This document shows positions 1 through 9,540 of a stretch of DNA of 64,000 nucleotides, one piece after another. The stretch lies in assembly GCF_003217155.1 (NCBI RefSeq), contig NZ_QJSU01000001.1, positions 124,001 through 188,000 on the forward strand, read 5' to 3'. Under the pieces are notes generated by a model. That model had not been told where the DNA came from and made no database searches. It saw nothing but the letters and a program-made list of their open reading frames with translations. A program made the position numbers and the translations under genes. The first letter of the stretch is position 1. Every line of letters begins with the position of its first letter. This DNA comes from Psychrobacter fozii. GTDB lineage: Bacteria; Pseudomonadota; Gammaproteobacteria; Pseudomonadales; Moraxellaceae.

Positions 1-1202
1 GTATGTTCATTGGTCTGGCAAGATACTGGACTGGTCTCTGTCATACCATACGCAATGGTGACCTCACTCATGTGCATCTCATCAATGACACGGCGCATGA
101 CTTCGATCGGACAACTAGAGCCTGCCATGATGCCAGTACGCAAAGTCGATAAATCAAAGTTTTTAAACTCGGGATGGTCAAGCTCAGCGATAAACATCGT
201 TGGTACACCGTGCAGACCTGTACATTTTTCTTCTTCGACTGCTTGCAAGACGGTTAAAGGCTCAAAGCCGTCATTCGGATAAACGATACAGCCGCCATGC
301 GTGAGAATCGCTAGGTTGCCAAGCACCATACCAAAGCAATGATACAAGGGCACTGGAATGCACAGCTTATCTTCTTCGGTAAGGTTCATAGCCTCACCGA
401 TGAAGTAACCGTTGTTAAGAATATTACGATGGCTTAAGGTTGCACCTTTTGGCGTACCAGTCGTGCCACTGGTGAACTGCACATTGATGGCATCCGTGTT
501 TCTGAGCTGGGCTTGACGCTCTGCAACACGTGGGTCGTTGGCATCGCCTTCCGCCATCCATGCAGAGAATTTCTGCATAAAGCCAAAGGTTTCCTCAGAT
601 GCTGGCTCATCAATCCAGATGATACGCTCAATCGTCGGAATTTCGACCAAATCAAGCTGAGTATAGTCTTTATGATAAATTTCAGGACACAGTTCACTGA
701 TGAGACTGGCATAATCACTGGTTTTGAAATGGCGCATCAATACCAATGCTGAGCAGCCCAGTTTATTCAAGGCATATTGCAGCTCAAAGGTACGATAGGC
801 GGGATTGATATTGACGAGGATAACACCGACTTTTGCCGTCGCTAATTGCATTAATAGCCATTCAGCATTGTTGTGTGACCAGATACCGATACGGTCGCCA
901 ATCTCAAGCCCCATCTCAATCATACTACTGGCTAGCTGATTGACTTGCTGTTGTAGCTCGCGGTAAGTCCAGCGGATGTTTTGATGGCGAGAAACCAAAG
1001 CTTCGCGCTCTGGATACTTGGATACGATAGCATCAAAAAAGTCACCGATAGTCGCCTCAATAAGCGGCACATCAGGACCTTTATCATAGCTTTGGGTAAG
1101 CGGTGCATTTGCTGAGCGTGCGCCCATATTAATACTAGGAATGCTATTTAAAATAGTATCAAAATCAATGTGAGTCGCATCAAAATCAGAAGTTTGCGTC
1201 AT
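1..1202 (-). CDS. Fatty acyl-CoA synthetase, AMP-binding (partial, C-terminus off the window)
   Basis: About 400 N-terminal residues are present and the reading frame is still open at the left edge. It should be an AMP-forming ligase that activates a fatty or other carboxylic acid to its CoA thioester through an acyl-adenylate. The adenylate-forming P-loop signature [19 protein letters not shown] and the later YGMTETSP motif are both visible, so the ATP-binding half is complete. Start ATG at 1202 is supported by AAAGGA six bases upstream. It lies downstream of the flavoprotein gene in the same direction but is separated by a terminator, so it is probably a separate unit. The chain length of the substrate cannot be decided from this part. 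Confidence 0.93.
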   Translation of the reverse strand, partial: MTQTSDFDATHIDFDTILNSIPSINMGARSANAPLTQSYDKGPDVPLIEATIGDFFDAIVSKYPEREALVSRHQNIRWTYRELQQQVNQLASSMIEMGLEIGDRIGIWSHNNAEWLLMQLATAKVGVILVNINPAYRTFELQYALNKLGCSALVLMRHFKTSDYASLISELCPEIYHKDYTQLDLVEIPTIERIIWIDEPASEETFGFMQKFSAWMAEGDANDPRVAERQAQLRNTDAINVQFTSGTTGTPKGATLSHRNILNNGYFIGEAMNLTEEDKLCIPVPLYHCFGMVLGNLAILTHGGCIVYPNDGFEPLTVLQAVEEEKCTGLHGVPTMFIAELDHPEFKNFDLSTLRTGIMAGSSCPIEVMRRVIDEMHMSEVTIAYGMTETSPVSCQTNEH

Positions 1203-1579
1203 AACGAGTCCTTTCGTTTTACTTTTTATCGTATTGGTCATTTATAAATAGTACGTATTGATAGCCTGTAGACCCGTTATTCTTCCTTGAATAGGTCTTA
1301 TATAGATTGTCACTACTATACCGTTGTAAACAAACAGCTGTCAATCATAGTAATACAATGTGTATCATTTAATTAATGCGTTATTCTATAAAAAATAAGC
1401 ACTTCATTAAAACTATCACAAAAATATGGCAAATTGTTGACACAAAAAAGCCAATCATACTATGGCTAGTACAATTGGCTTAGTTCTTAACATTGCTATC
1501 AAAATTGCTATTAACATGTGATTTAAAACTGAATCTTTAGAATAAACCCAACTTTACGACCATTTAGTTTTAACAGTCA
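1203..1579. other. Intergenic region
   Basis: AT-rich spacer holding the terminator at 1444-1480 and, presumably, the promoter of the acyl-CoA synthetase gene. I see no small gene in it. Confidence 0.5.
1444..1480 (-). terminator. Rho-independent terminator after the flavoprotein gene
   Basis: On the minus strand a GCCAAT...ATTGGC stem, with an inner TACTA/TAGTA stem, is followed by six T. It lies about 100 bases past the stop of the gene at 1580-2800. Confidence 0.75.
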
Positions 1580-2800
1580 TTAAGCTTTAACGATTGTCGG
1601 TAACTTAATGGTCAACGTAGCGCTAACTTCATCACTATCATTGAGCAAGTCCATGACCAGCTCTTCATCACTTTCCGTCTTGACCTGCCAGTTGCCAGTC
1701 GCTTGTGGCACACCTGTCACCATGACGGAGATTGCTTTGTTTTTCAGGCGAATCATGGGCGGTTTATGCTCATAGCCACTGTGTTCATGACCTAAGATAT
1801 CATCAGCGATGGTAGCAGCCTGTGCGCGTAATGGGGCCACATAACGACACGGCACGCCATCGATAGACATACAGTCACCAATCGCATAAATATTGGCTGT
1901 ACTGGTACGCAAGGTTGGCGCATCCACCACGATACCAGTGCGGCGATTGAACTCGACACCAGCAGCAGCAGGCAGCTTATCATCGACCGTCAGACCTGTA
2001 CTGGCAATCACATGATCTACGATGAGCGGTTCAATTGGCTCAACAGTCGTACTGTCTGTCGCTGATGCTAGCGCCTCATAACTGACTTGTAGCTTTCCAT
2101 CACTGATACGAGTAATAGCAGATACTTGATAACCCCCTAAAAAGTTAATCCCTTGCGACTTGACCGCTTGGGCGATACGAGCCGTTGCTTTTGTTGGTAG
2201 CATTTGTGATAGCGGCGCATCGTTCAAATCAATGAGCGTCACCTGATGACCAGCTTTGAGTAAATCTTCTGCAATCTCCGTCCCAACCATACCTGCACCG
2301 ACGATAGCAACGTGCTGGCTACCTGTTGCTAGCTTTTCTTGCAACTGTCCAAAACGCTCAATATGATTGACATGCCAAACTAGATCCTCTGGTAAACTTT
2401 TTGGGAAGATAGGATGCGCACCCATCGCCAGTACCAACTTACCATAACTGATCGTGGCATAATCCGTGTTGGCTGGATCTGAACGCTGTGCGGAGACCAG
2501 CTGTAACTGTTGAGTGGTCGTGTCAACATCCGTTACTTGCGTATTGGCGAGTAACTTAACGTTTGCAGCTTCTGCAGCATCAACGCCAGTGGCTCTTACC
2601 AAGTCTGCCGCACTTTTCTTTTGGCTAATGGCCATGGTCAGCATTGGTTTATGATAACGATCGCCATTATCAGCTGTCACCAACGTAATCGGAATATCTT
2701 TGTCTTTCGCACGAATGGCATCAATGACATGCCAGCCTGCCAAACCTGCACCAATAATGACGATACCGTTGTTTAATACTTCTGAATTTTCAGCGCTCAT
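1580..2800 (-). CDS. NAD(P)H:rubredoxin reductase-like FAD-dependent oxidoreductase
   Basis: 406 residues, the usual size for this family. An N-terminal FAD-binding motif IVIIGAGLAGWH is at about residues 13-24. A second dinucleotide-binding motif, VAIVGAGMVGTEIAEDLLKAG, sits at mid-length and should bind NAD(P)H. A C-terminal FAD motif IYAIGDC is also present. Family members pass electrons from NAD(P)H to rubredoxin, for example for alkane hydroxylases. No rubredoxin gene lies next to it here, so the partner is unknown. ATG at 2800 is preceded by GGAG at good spacing. A nitrite-reductase-type or ferredoxin reductase is possible, but the size and the HKPMLT region favour the rubredoxin reductase group. 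Confidence 0.8.
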   Translation of the reverse strand: MSAENSEVLNNGIVIIGAGLAGWHVIDAIRAKDKDIPITLVTADNGDRYHKPMLTMAISQKKSAADLVRATGVDAAEAANVKLLANTQVTDVDTTTQQLQLVSAQRSDPANTDYATISYGKLVLAMGAHPIFPKSLPEDLVWHVNHIERFGQLQEKLATGSQHVAIVGAGMVGTEIAEDLLKAGHQVTLIDLNDAPLSQMLPTKATARIAQAVKSQGINFLGGYQVSAITRISDGKLQVSYEALASATDSTTVEPIEPLIVDHVIASTGLTVDDKLPAAAGVEFNRRTGIVVDAPTLRTSTANIYAIGDCMSIDGVPCRYVAPLRAQAATIADDILGHEHSGYEHKPPMIRLKNKAISVMVTGVPQATGNWQVKTESDEELVMDLLNDSDEVSATLTIKLPTIVKA

Positions 2801-2902
2801 ATTAGCTCCAATGTGATTTATGAATTATTTTAATTATTAAAAATATTGACCGCTATTGTATCAGTAAACAGCCATTCACTCATCTATCCAAAACTTACTT
2901 AA

Positions 2903-3502
2903 TTAGTTAATATCGAACTCCATGCGACGTGCTGTTGCACTCATGGTTGTACTATCTATTAATTTTTCGATACAGTATAGACTGGCATGGATGCCTGCAC
3001 TTATTCCCGCTGATGTGACAATATCACATGTATCATCACTGGCATCTACGAAACGAGTATGAGAGATCACATCGATATCAGGATAGGATGCTAAATTATC
3101 CAGATCCATCCAGTGCGTGGTTGCTGACCTACCAGCCAGTAAACCTGCTTCTGCCAATAGTAACGCTCCTGTACACACTGAAAGTGTAAGCTCTGCCAAA
3201 TTTTCTTGAGTCTTGATCCAGTCAATCACTACTTTATTATGTATTTCTATTTTTTCAGCACCATAACCACCAGGGATTATTAGTACATCAATGTCTGGAT
3301 GGTTGGTAAAATTATAATCAGGAATAACTTGCAGACCATTCCTAGCAGATATTGGCGCTTGGTTCTCAGCTATAATGATAACGTCAAAATACTTATTGTT
3401 ATCAGCATTTTCAGCTAATGAAAACACCTCAAAAGGTCCTGCAAAGTCCAACACCTCTACTTCATTAAACAGTAGTATGCCAACGGTTCGCTTTAGCGTC
3501 AT
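2903..3502 (-). CDS. DJ-1/PfpI family protein
   Basis: 199 residues with the class I glutamine-amidotransferase-like fold of the DJ-1/PfpI/ThiJ group. The nucleophile elbow LSVCTGALLLAEAGLLAG contains the conserved Cys, followed by TTHW. This pattern is shared by isonitrile hydratases and by the N-terminal domain of some AraC-type regulators. No HTH domain follows, so this is a stand-alone domain. The start is placed at ATG 3502 because AGGA lies six bases upstream; a TTG two codons earlier has no such support. The substrate is unknown. Confidence 0.82.
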   Translation of the reverse strand: MTLKRTVGILLFNEVEVLDFAGPFEVFSLAENADNNKYFDVIIIAENQAPISARNGLQVIPDYNFTNHPDIDVLIIPGGYGAEKIEIHNKVVIDWIKTQENLAELTLSVCTGALLLAEAGLLAGRSATTHWMDLDNLASYPDIDVISHTRFVDASDDTCDIVTSAGISAGIHASLYCIEKLIDSTTMSATARRMEFDIN

Positions 3503-3580
3503 AATCAATCCTAATTAAGTTGATATCATTAAGTAAAATTAAATCCGTCAGTATCATAAACACTATATTTTCAAGCTTGT

Positions 3581-4204
3581 CTAATCAATTAGCTTAGCCA
3601 TTTCATCTGCCTTTTCCGTTTGCAGTCGCCCTAGTCCTGCGATTATGCCTGCTCTATTTTCAGCAGTCTTATTTTGACTAAGTTTAAACTGTGCTTGAAC
3701 ATCCGTGATATTGATGCGAATACCAACAATCGCTCGACAAAGTGCTTGAATGTAGTTCACTGGCGCATCACTGAGTGACCATGGAATAGGTTGGTTGGCT
3801 TCAAAATCTGTGGTTAGCTTCGTTAAGATTTCAATCAGCATTTCAGGCTCAGTTATCAGGCGAACTAATCCTGTGATATGCACGCTACGATAGTTCCATG
3901 TGGGTACTTCTTTATGGGTTATTGATTTACTTGGGTACCAATTGGGGCTGATGTAATGACCAGCATCTTGAAATATAACCAGCCATGGTGCATCAATATT
4001 ACCACTATTGTTCAAAGTATTTATTTTAGCAATGTGCCCATATAGACAACCGTATTGACTGCCATCATCTTGCCAGTACATCGGAATATGACAAGCATCT
4101 AGTCCAGTATTTGTTTGTACGATGATAGTAGCCTGAGGATGCTCTTTGATAAAGGTTTTTATAGTCTCAAAGTCTTCCTCTTTAAATGCTTTGGGGGTGA
4201 ACAT
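3581..4204 (-). CDS. PaiB-type FMN-binding split-barrel protein
   Basis: 207 residues from the chosen ATG at 4204. The opening MFTPKAFKEED, followed by HIPMYW and LYGHIAK, is typical of the PaiB family, whose Bacillus member represses sporulation and protease genes and whose fold resembles FMN-binding oxidases. GGAG lies six bases before ATG 4204. An ATG one codon upstream is almost equally placed, and an upstream TTG is less likely. No paiA-type acetyltransferase gene is adjacent, so the role here is open. Confidence 0.83.
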   Translation of the reverse strand: MFTPKAFKEEDFETIKTFIKEHPQATIIVQTNTGLDACHIPMYWQDDGSQYGCLYGHIAKINTLNNSGNIDAPWLVIFQDAGHYISPNWYPSKSITHKEVPTWNYRSVHITGLVRLITEPEMLIEILTKLTTDFEANQPIPWSLSDAPVNYIQALCRAIVGIRINITDVQAQFKLSQNKTAENRAGIIAGLGRLQTEKADEMAKLID

Positions 4205-4255
4205 CATAGGCTCCAAGTCGTTTTTCAAATAGCTATATAAAAGAAACTGAATACA

Positions 4256-4302
4256 AAGCGCCCTATTAAAGATAGCATTTAACCGTCTCTAATAGGGCGC
4301 TT
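4256..4302 (-). terminator. Terminator after gltL
   Basis: Perfect 13-bp stem AAGCGCCCTATTA/TAATAGGGCGCTT about 95 bases downstream of the gltL stop, with moderately T-rich flanks. It closes the glt operon before the paiB-like gene. Confidence 0.7.
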
Positions 4303-4395
4303 CGTATAACCATTAGCAGTGGAAAGAAAAATAAGTGTTAGAACGTGTCTTTATGTTAGAAACAGCGCTATAAATAATCGTAAATCAAAATCTAT

Positions 4396-5199
4396 TTAAT
4401 GATTGAGAATCTTCGATAAGAACTGCTGTGCACGCTCACTTTTCGCGCCTTCAAAAAACTCATCCTTACTACAATTCTCAACGATATGGCCTTCATCCAT
4501 AAAGATGATACGATTGGCTACCTGACTGGCAAAGCCCATTTCATGCGTCACACACATCATCGTCATACCATCACGAGTCAGCTCGACCATCACATCGAGC
4601 ACTTCTTGAATCATTTCAGGATCAAGTGCTGAGGTTGGCTCATCGAACAACATCGCTATGGGATCCATGGCGAGCGCACGAGCAATAGCCACCCGCTGCT
4701 GTTGACCACCTGATAGTTCCGCAGGATATTTATTGGCTTGAACGGTCAACCCTACTCGGTCTAAATAAGCCATACCTTTTTGTTTGGCTTCCACTTCTTT
4801 ACGGCCCAATACTTTGATTTGCGCGACCATTAAATTATCAATGATGGTCAAGTGAGGGAATAGCTCAAAATGCTGAAACACCATGCCGACACGGCTACGT
4901 AGCTTAGGTAAGTTGGTTTTTGGATCACCGACAGAGATGCCGTTGACCATGATATTGCCTTTTTGAAATGGCTCAAGTCCGTTCACAGTCTTAATCAAGG
5001 TTGATTTTCCGCTACCTGATGGACCACAGACCACGACGACATCACCTTTGTGGACATGAGCGGTACAGTCAGTCAGTACCTGAAAGTCGCCATACCATTT
5101 GCTAACGCTATCTATCTCAACGACCATCTCGCTACTAGCATGACCGCTGTTTGTGACCAGTCCACCAAAGTCATTTATAAACGTTTTAGCAGTATTCAT
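4396..5199 (-). CDS. gltL: Glutamate/aspartate ABC transporter ATP-binding protein
   Basis: 267 residues. Walker A GPSGSGKST, Q-loop region GMVFQHFELFPH, signature LSGGQQQR and Walker [13 protein letters not shown] are all present, followed by the switch His in VTHEMGFA. This is the polar amino-acid import subfamily. It has an N-terminal extension of about 20 residues ahead of the usual start (around MVVEIDSVSKWYG). ATG 5199 is preceded by AGGAG seven bases away, which supports the long form. It is the last gene of gltIJKL but lies 258 bases from gltK, an unusual gap that may hold its own promoter. Confidence 0.92.
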   Translation of the reverse strand: MNTAKTFINDFGGLVTNSGHASSEMVVEIDSVSKWYGDFQVLTDCTAHVHKGDVVVVCGPSGSGKSTLIKTVNGLEPFQKGNIMVNGISVGDPKTNLPKLRSRVGMVFQHFELFPHLTIIDNLMVAQIKVLGRKEVEAKQKGMAYLDRVGLTVQANKYPAELSGGQQQRVAIARALAMDPIAMLFDEPTSALDPEMIQEVLDVMVELTRDGMTMMCVTHEMGFASQVANRIIFMDEGHIVENCSKDEFFEGAKSERAQQFLSKILNH

Positions 5200-5457
5200 C
5201 GTTGGCTCCTAGCCTTATTCTTAATCTTGCCCAATTGCATTTATTCAAAATACAGTCAATCCTCTATAAAAGAGTGACAGCGTTAACCTCGCTTGAAGTA
5301 TCACATATACATCTGCACTCGGTTGCCTTGTCTCTTTTTTAAACTGAATCAACGATACATTAATAATAAATGCCGTTAAATTTTAAAAGAATTAGCGCCA
5401 ATCACATGAAATCAGATAACCATGTATTGATCAACTCTAACGCTTAAAAGTCCTTTA

Positions 5458-6129
5458 TTAAAACCTCAATCTTTTCTGTACGCGTTGTACACCTATCGAG
5501 GCTGCCAAGCTCAAGACAAAATACACGGCGCCAGCACCTAATATGTAAGGCGTCAATAGACCCATTAGCTCACCACGTACGTATGCTGCTCGGAAGAAGT
5601 CGGTCATACCAATAGCGAACACTAAAGTCGTGTCTTGAAATAGGATAATACACTGCTGCAGTATGAGCGGCAGCATCTTGCGAAAGGCTTGTGGCAAAAT
5701 CACCAGACGCATCGTCTGCCCATAAGTCATGCCCAACGCTTTGGCCGCATTGACCTGACCACTACCGATGGACTGAATACCCGCACGGACGACTTCTGAG
5801 AAGTAAGCCGCTTCAAACATCATAAAGGCGACAACACAAGAGGCAAAGGCTGCATCTAGTTGTAAGTATTTACCCGCTATCCAAAAATAAATCATCGGAA
5901 CAGCAAAGTAGAACCACAGTAGTACCAATAGCAGCGGTACGGATCTAAAATAATTGACATATAACTTAGCGGGGATCTCTAATGCTTTGATACCTGATAA
6001 GCGCATGAGCGCCAATACAGTACCTAAGCTGATACCACCGACAATAGCTAGAAATAAGACTTTTAGCGTGGTAATCATCCCACCCATCAAGCCTGGATAC
6101 GCGGTCGCAAGTTCGGTCATCATACTCAT
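5458..6129 (-). CDS. gltK: Glutamate/aspartate ABC transporter permease
   Basis: 223 residues of an inner-membrane permease of the His/Glu/Gln/Arg class. Several hydrophobic helices are visible. The cytoplasmic EAA loop reads QVNAAKALGMTYGQTMRLVILPQAFR-like, close to the C-terminal third, and couples to the ATPase. Its ATG overlaps the stop of gltJ by four bases (ATGA), showing translational coupling. It forms the channel together with GltJ. Confidence 0.92.
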   Translation of the reverse strand: MSMMTELATAYPGLMGGMITTLKVLFLAIVGGISLGTVLALMRLSGIKALEIPAKLYVNYFRSVPLLLVLLWFYFAVPMIYFWIAGKYLQLDAAFASCVVAFMMFEAAYFSEVVRAGIQSIGSGQVNAAKALGMTYGQTMRLVILPQAFRKMLPLILQQCIILFQDTTLVFAIGMTDFFRAAYVRGELMGLLTPYILGAGAVYFVLSLAASIGVQRVQKRLRF

Positions 6130-6872
6130 TTCTGACTCCCTGCGATAAGCCCTGGTACTCTTAGTTTACGCTCGATCAGACCCATAATAGCGATGAGCGA
6201 GAGATTAAATACGAGATAGATAATCGTCGCATAAGTATAAATCTCAAGGCTATTCTGTGTGTATTCGCTGATGGTTTTGGTCTGACTGATGAGCTCCATG
6301 ACACCAACTAGTGAGGCGACAGAGGCATTCTTAAAACAGTTGGTCAGCTCAGAGCTAAGTGGCGGTAAGATAATACGGAATGCTTGTGGTAGCAGTACTT
6401 GCTTGTAAGCTTGCGGAATAGTGAAGCCTAGCGCATACGCCGCGTTTACTTGTCCTTTTGGTAGCGACTCGATACCGGTACGCACTTGCTCGACGATACG
6501 AGCTGCTGTGAATAGTCCTAAACCAATACTGGCTGAGAGCATCGCGGATGTATTCGGCGACAAATCTCTAAACCACCATTCTTGTAGCGCTGGTGTCAAC
6601 CAACCAGGTGCCACATAAAACCAAAAAAATAGCTGCACAAGCAGCGGAATATTACGAAAAAAGGTCACATAAGCGGTGCCAATGCGACGAGCTGTTTTGT
6701 TAGGTAAGGTACGCATAATACCAAAGACAGTACCGACGACCATGGCGATGGTCCAAGCAATACTACCAATCAGTAATAACCAGCCAAGACCAGTAATCAT
6801 CCAGTGGATATACAGCTCGTTGCCAATACCCGTATGCTCAAAGAGCACACCCCAGTTCCAGCTATAATTCAT
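6126..6872 (-). CDS. gltJ: Glutamate/aspartate ABC transporter permease
   Basis: 248 residues. The protein begins MNYSWNWGVLFEHTGIGNE, matching the GltJ family opening, and carries the EAA loop QVNAAYALGFTIPQAYKQVLLPQAF. Multiple transmembrane helices are evident. It sits 95 bases after gltI and overlaps gltK, so it is in the gltI-J-K unit. It pairs with GltK as a heterodimeric channel. Confidence 0.93.
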   Translation of the reverse strand: MNYSWNWGVLFEHTGIGNELYIHWMITGLGWLLLIGSIAWTIAMVVGTVFGIMRTLPNKTARRIGTAYVTFFRNIPLLVQLFFWFYVAPGWLTPALQEWWFRDLSPNTSAMLSASIGLGLFTAARIVEQVRTGIESLPKGQVNAAYALGFTIPQAYKQVLLPQAFRIILPPLSSELTNCFKNASVASLVGVMELISQTKTISEYTQNSLEIYTYATIIYLVFNLSLIAIMGLIERKLRVPGLIAGSQK

Positions 6873-6967
6873 GATTGTCTCTCCGAACAGCGATTGAAAA
6901 ACTTACGTGCTAGAGGAACGATGAGTCCGATCTGAACACGTAAGCAAGCTAGATTGAAGGACAAATA

Positions 6968-7939
6968 CTACTGTGCTGCTGCTACTTTTGGCTGATCGCT
7001 ATCATGTGGATTGGCGATAAGTGCTTTTAGGTTGTCTGACATCTCAAAGTTCAAGTTGACGTTCTTTGGTGGAATTGGGTTTAGGAACCACTTGTCATAG
7101 ATGCTATTGATTTCGCCTGAGCTAAAGGTTTTGTTCAGCGCGTCATTTACGACTGTTTTGAATTCCGGATCGTCTTTACGCATCATACAACCATAAATTT
7201 CAAACGATTGCGGCGTACCAACGATAACCCATTCATCAGGATTTTTAGCTTTGGCTTTTTCGCCTGCTAGCAATACATCATCCATCATAAACGCATCAGC
7301 GCGGCCGCTCTCTAACATCAAGAAACCTTCGCCATGATCTTTAGCAGAGATGATATCGGTATCCATCTTTTTCTCGTCATTATACTGACGAATATAACGC
7401 TCTGAAGTCGTACCAGCGGTAGTCACTAGTCGCTTACCTTTTAGGTCTTCAAAGTCATTGATACCAGAATCTGCTTTGGTCAATAGACGGGTGCCAATCT
7501 CAAAGAAACCATTAGAGAAAGCCACTTGCTCTTGACGCTCGACATTATTGGTTGTTGAACCACACTCAAAGTCGACTGTACCGTTTTGGACCAAAGGAAT
7601 ACGAGTTTGTGAGGTGATGAGGTTATAACGAACTTCTAGATCTGGCATGTTGAGTTTTTCTTTAATACCCTCAACCACCTTCATCTCTAGATCATGTGCA
7701 TAGCCCATAGGCTGATTAGGATCATCGGCAACATATGAAAAAGGAATAGAAGAATCACGATAGCCGACAACGATAGTGCCAGAGTCTTTAATTTTTTGTA
7801 GCGTACCATTCATGGTTTCTGTCGCTGCTGCATCATCTGCTGGCGCGTCAGTGCTAGTGTCGCTGCTGTTATTACAGCCTGTTAGGCCTAATGCCACTAG
7901 AGCAGCTAAAGTCAACGGTTTAGAAAAGAAGTAAGTCAT
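6968..7939 (-). CDS. gltI: Glutamate/aspartate periplasmic-binding lipoprotein
   Basis: 323 residues from ATG 7939. A signal sequence ends in the lipobox LTGC, so the receptor is probably a lipoprotein. The mature part matches the GltI type: GTIVVGYRDSSIPFSY, the QTRIPLVQNGTVDFECGSTTN region, and SGRADAFMMDDVLLAG. The start is placed at 7939 because AAAGGA lies eight bases upstream; an ATG three codons earlier would overlap that site. First gene of the glutamate/aspartate importer and probably the most expressed. Confidence 0.93.
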   Translation of the reverse strand: MTYFFSKPLTLAALVALGLTGCNNSSDTSTDAPADDAAATETMNGTLQKIKDSGTIVVGYRDSSIPFSYVADDPNQPMGYAHDLEMKVVEGIKEKLNMPDLEVRYNLITSQTRIPLVQNGTVDFECGSTTNNVERQEQVAFSNGFFEIGTRLLTKADSGINDFEDLKGKRLVTTAGTTSERYIRQYNDEKKMDTDIISAKDHGEGFLMLESGRADAFMMDDVLLAGEKAKAKNPDEWVIVGTPQSFEIYGCMMRKDDPEFKTVVNDALNKTFSSGEINSIYDKWFLNPIPPKNVNLNFEMSDNLKALIANPHDSDQPKVAAAQ

Positions 7940-8400
7940 GAAAAACATCCTTTATCACATTATTACGAGATTTAATGAGTGTTGGACAACATAGTGCTTA
8001 TTGCCTAACCTAGTTACCATGTATCCATACGGTTGTTGCTGTTGTTTATCACAATGCAACTGAATGTTACTGTACAACAAATTTAATGCTGGTAGTAAAC
8101 TTTTTTAGTAAAGGATTCATTTTTCCACATATGTACGTTTCAGCAGGTGCAGCCACCTCATCGCTGTCATATATCTATAGCTATGTCGGTCAAGACAATT
8201 AATTTTTCACAGATTCATCCTAACGTTATGCCATACAGATACGACCTATGAGTGGCTTTCTTACACCAAAACTAGGTATATTTGGTAATATTTAGACTGA
8301 TAATAAACCATAAATATATGCAAACTGTACGAGAGAGATGATTGATAAATCACGATGAATCCCCATAAAGCAAACAACTTCTTAATACTACACATGACCT
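7940..8400. promoter_or_regulatory. Divergent promoter region between gltI and hslO
   Basis: About 460 AT-rich bases between two divergently transcribed genes, so the promoters of both should lie here. I could not assign -35/-10 pairs with confidence and see no coding sequence. Confidence 0.5.
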
Positions 8401-9381
8401 ATGACACAAGACACTCAAGCCCCAAATACGGATAGCCAAGCCGCTAGCAACCACCATGACAACGACGTGCGCCAACGCTTCTTTATTGAAGACTCTCCTG
8501 TACGTGGTGACGTGGTGCGCCTATCACGCAGCTACGCGAGCACGATTGCACAAAAGCCTTATCCCGAAGCCATCAAACGATTATTGGGTGAGATGCTAAC
8601 CGCTGCCAGTTTGCTCATCAGTACGGTCAAAATAAATGGCCGTTTGTCCATTCAGTTACAGTCATCAGACAGCGACAGCTTGCTCAACTGGGCAATGGCA
8701 GAGTGCGATCAAAACGGTGTCATCCGCGCGCTTGCCAGCTGGAAAGCTGAAACGGATGAGCAAGTACAAGCGTGGGACAATATGATCCATGCCAAAGACG
8801 CCTTTGCTGAGCTAGGCGAGCCTGGACAAGGCGTATTGTTTATCAATATTCAGCCTGAAGGTGGCGAGCCGTATCAAGGTATCGTTGAGCGTAGCCATGA
8901 CAATTTGGCGGACTGCTTGGCGCATTATCAAAAGCAATCTGCACAGATTCCAACGTTGATTAATTTGGCGTCTGACGGCCTGCAAGCGGGTGGTATATTG
9001 GTACAGATGCTGCCTCGTACTGCCGCAGAGACTTATGAAGTTGAGCAAAACGAAGATGCTGGTATCGATGATGATTTATGGATACGCTTGTCTGTATTGA
9101 CGCGTACGGTCAAAGCCGAAGAGCTGACGACCCTCGATGCTAACGAGATTCTCTATCGCTTATATCATGAAGAAAATATCGTCACACCTGAACCTGCTCC
9201 GTTATCATTTGGTTGTACCTGCTCACGCGAAAAATGTGAGATGGCCATTGAGCAAGTCGGCGAAGCAGAGGCATTAGATATCGTGGAAGAGCAAGGCGGC
9301 ACGTTTGAGATGGATTGCGGATTCTGCGGTGAGGTCTATAAATTTAACAAAGATGATGTAGCAGCGATATTCGCTGAGTAA
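8401..9381 (+). CDS. hslO: Hsp33 redox-regulated chaperone
   Basis: 326 residues, slightly longer than the usual 290-300 because of a polar N-terminal extension. The zinc-binding redox switch is complete: Cys272-x-Cys274 and Cys306-x-x-Cys309. Oxidation of these cysteines releases zinc and activates the holdase under oxidative stress in the cytoplasm. The N-terminal domain begins around VRQRFFIEDSPVRGDVVRL. No clear Shine-Dalgarno is seen before ATG 8401. A strong terminator follows. Confidence 0.95.
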   Translation: MTQDTQAPNTDSQAASNHHDNDVRQRFFIEDSPVRGDVVRLSRSYASTIAQKPYPEAIKRLLGEMLTAASLLISTVKINGRLSIQLQSSDSDSLLNWAMAECDQNGVIRALASWKAETDEQVQAWDNMIHAKDAFAELGEPGQGVLFINIQPEGGEPYQGIVERSHDNLADCLAHYQKQSAQIPTLINLASDGLQAGGILVQMLPRTAAETYEVEQNEDAGIDDDLWIRLSVLTRTVKAEELTTLDANEILYRLYHEENIVTPEPAPLSFGCTCSREKCEMAIEQVGEAEALDIVEEQGGTFEMDCGFCGEVYKFNKDDVAAIFAE

Positions 9382-9413
9382 GTTGTCCTACTTACTATAA
9401 ATCAGTATTTATA

Positions 9414-9450
9414 AAAAACCCCTCAAGCGTCATGCTTGAGGGGTTTTTGT
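9414..9450 (+). terminator. Terminator after hslO
   Basis: Stem ACCCCTCAAGC/GCTTGAGGGGT with a GTCAT loop, preceded by A and followed by a T run. It starts about 30 bases after the hslO stop. Confidence 0.9.
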
Positions 9451-9540
9451 TTTTAAATGAAAGCTTTATTAAACCAGACTATTTTCTAGTTTCATTGCTA
9501 TAATCAATTATAGATAACTTGATTAAGATGAGCTAAAACA

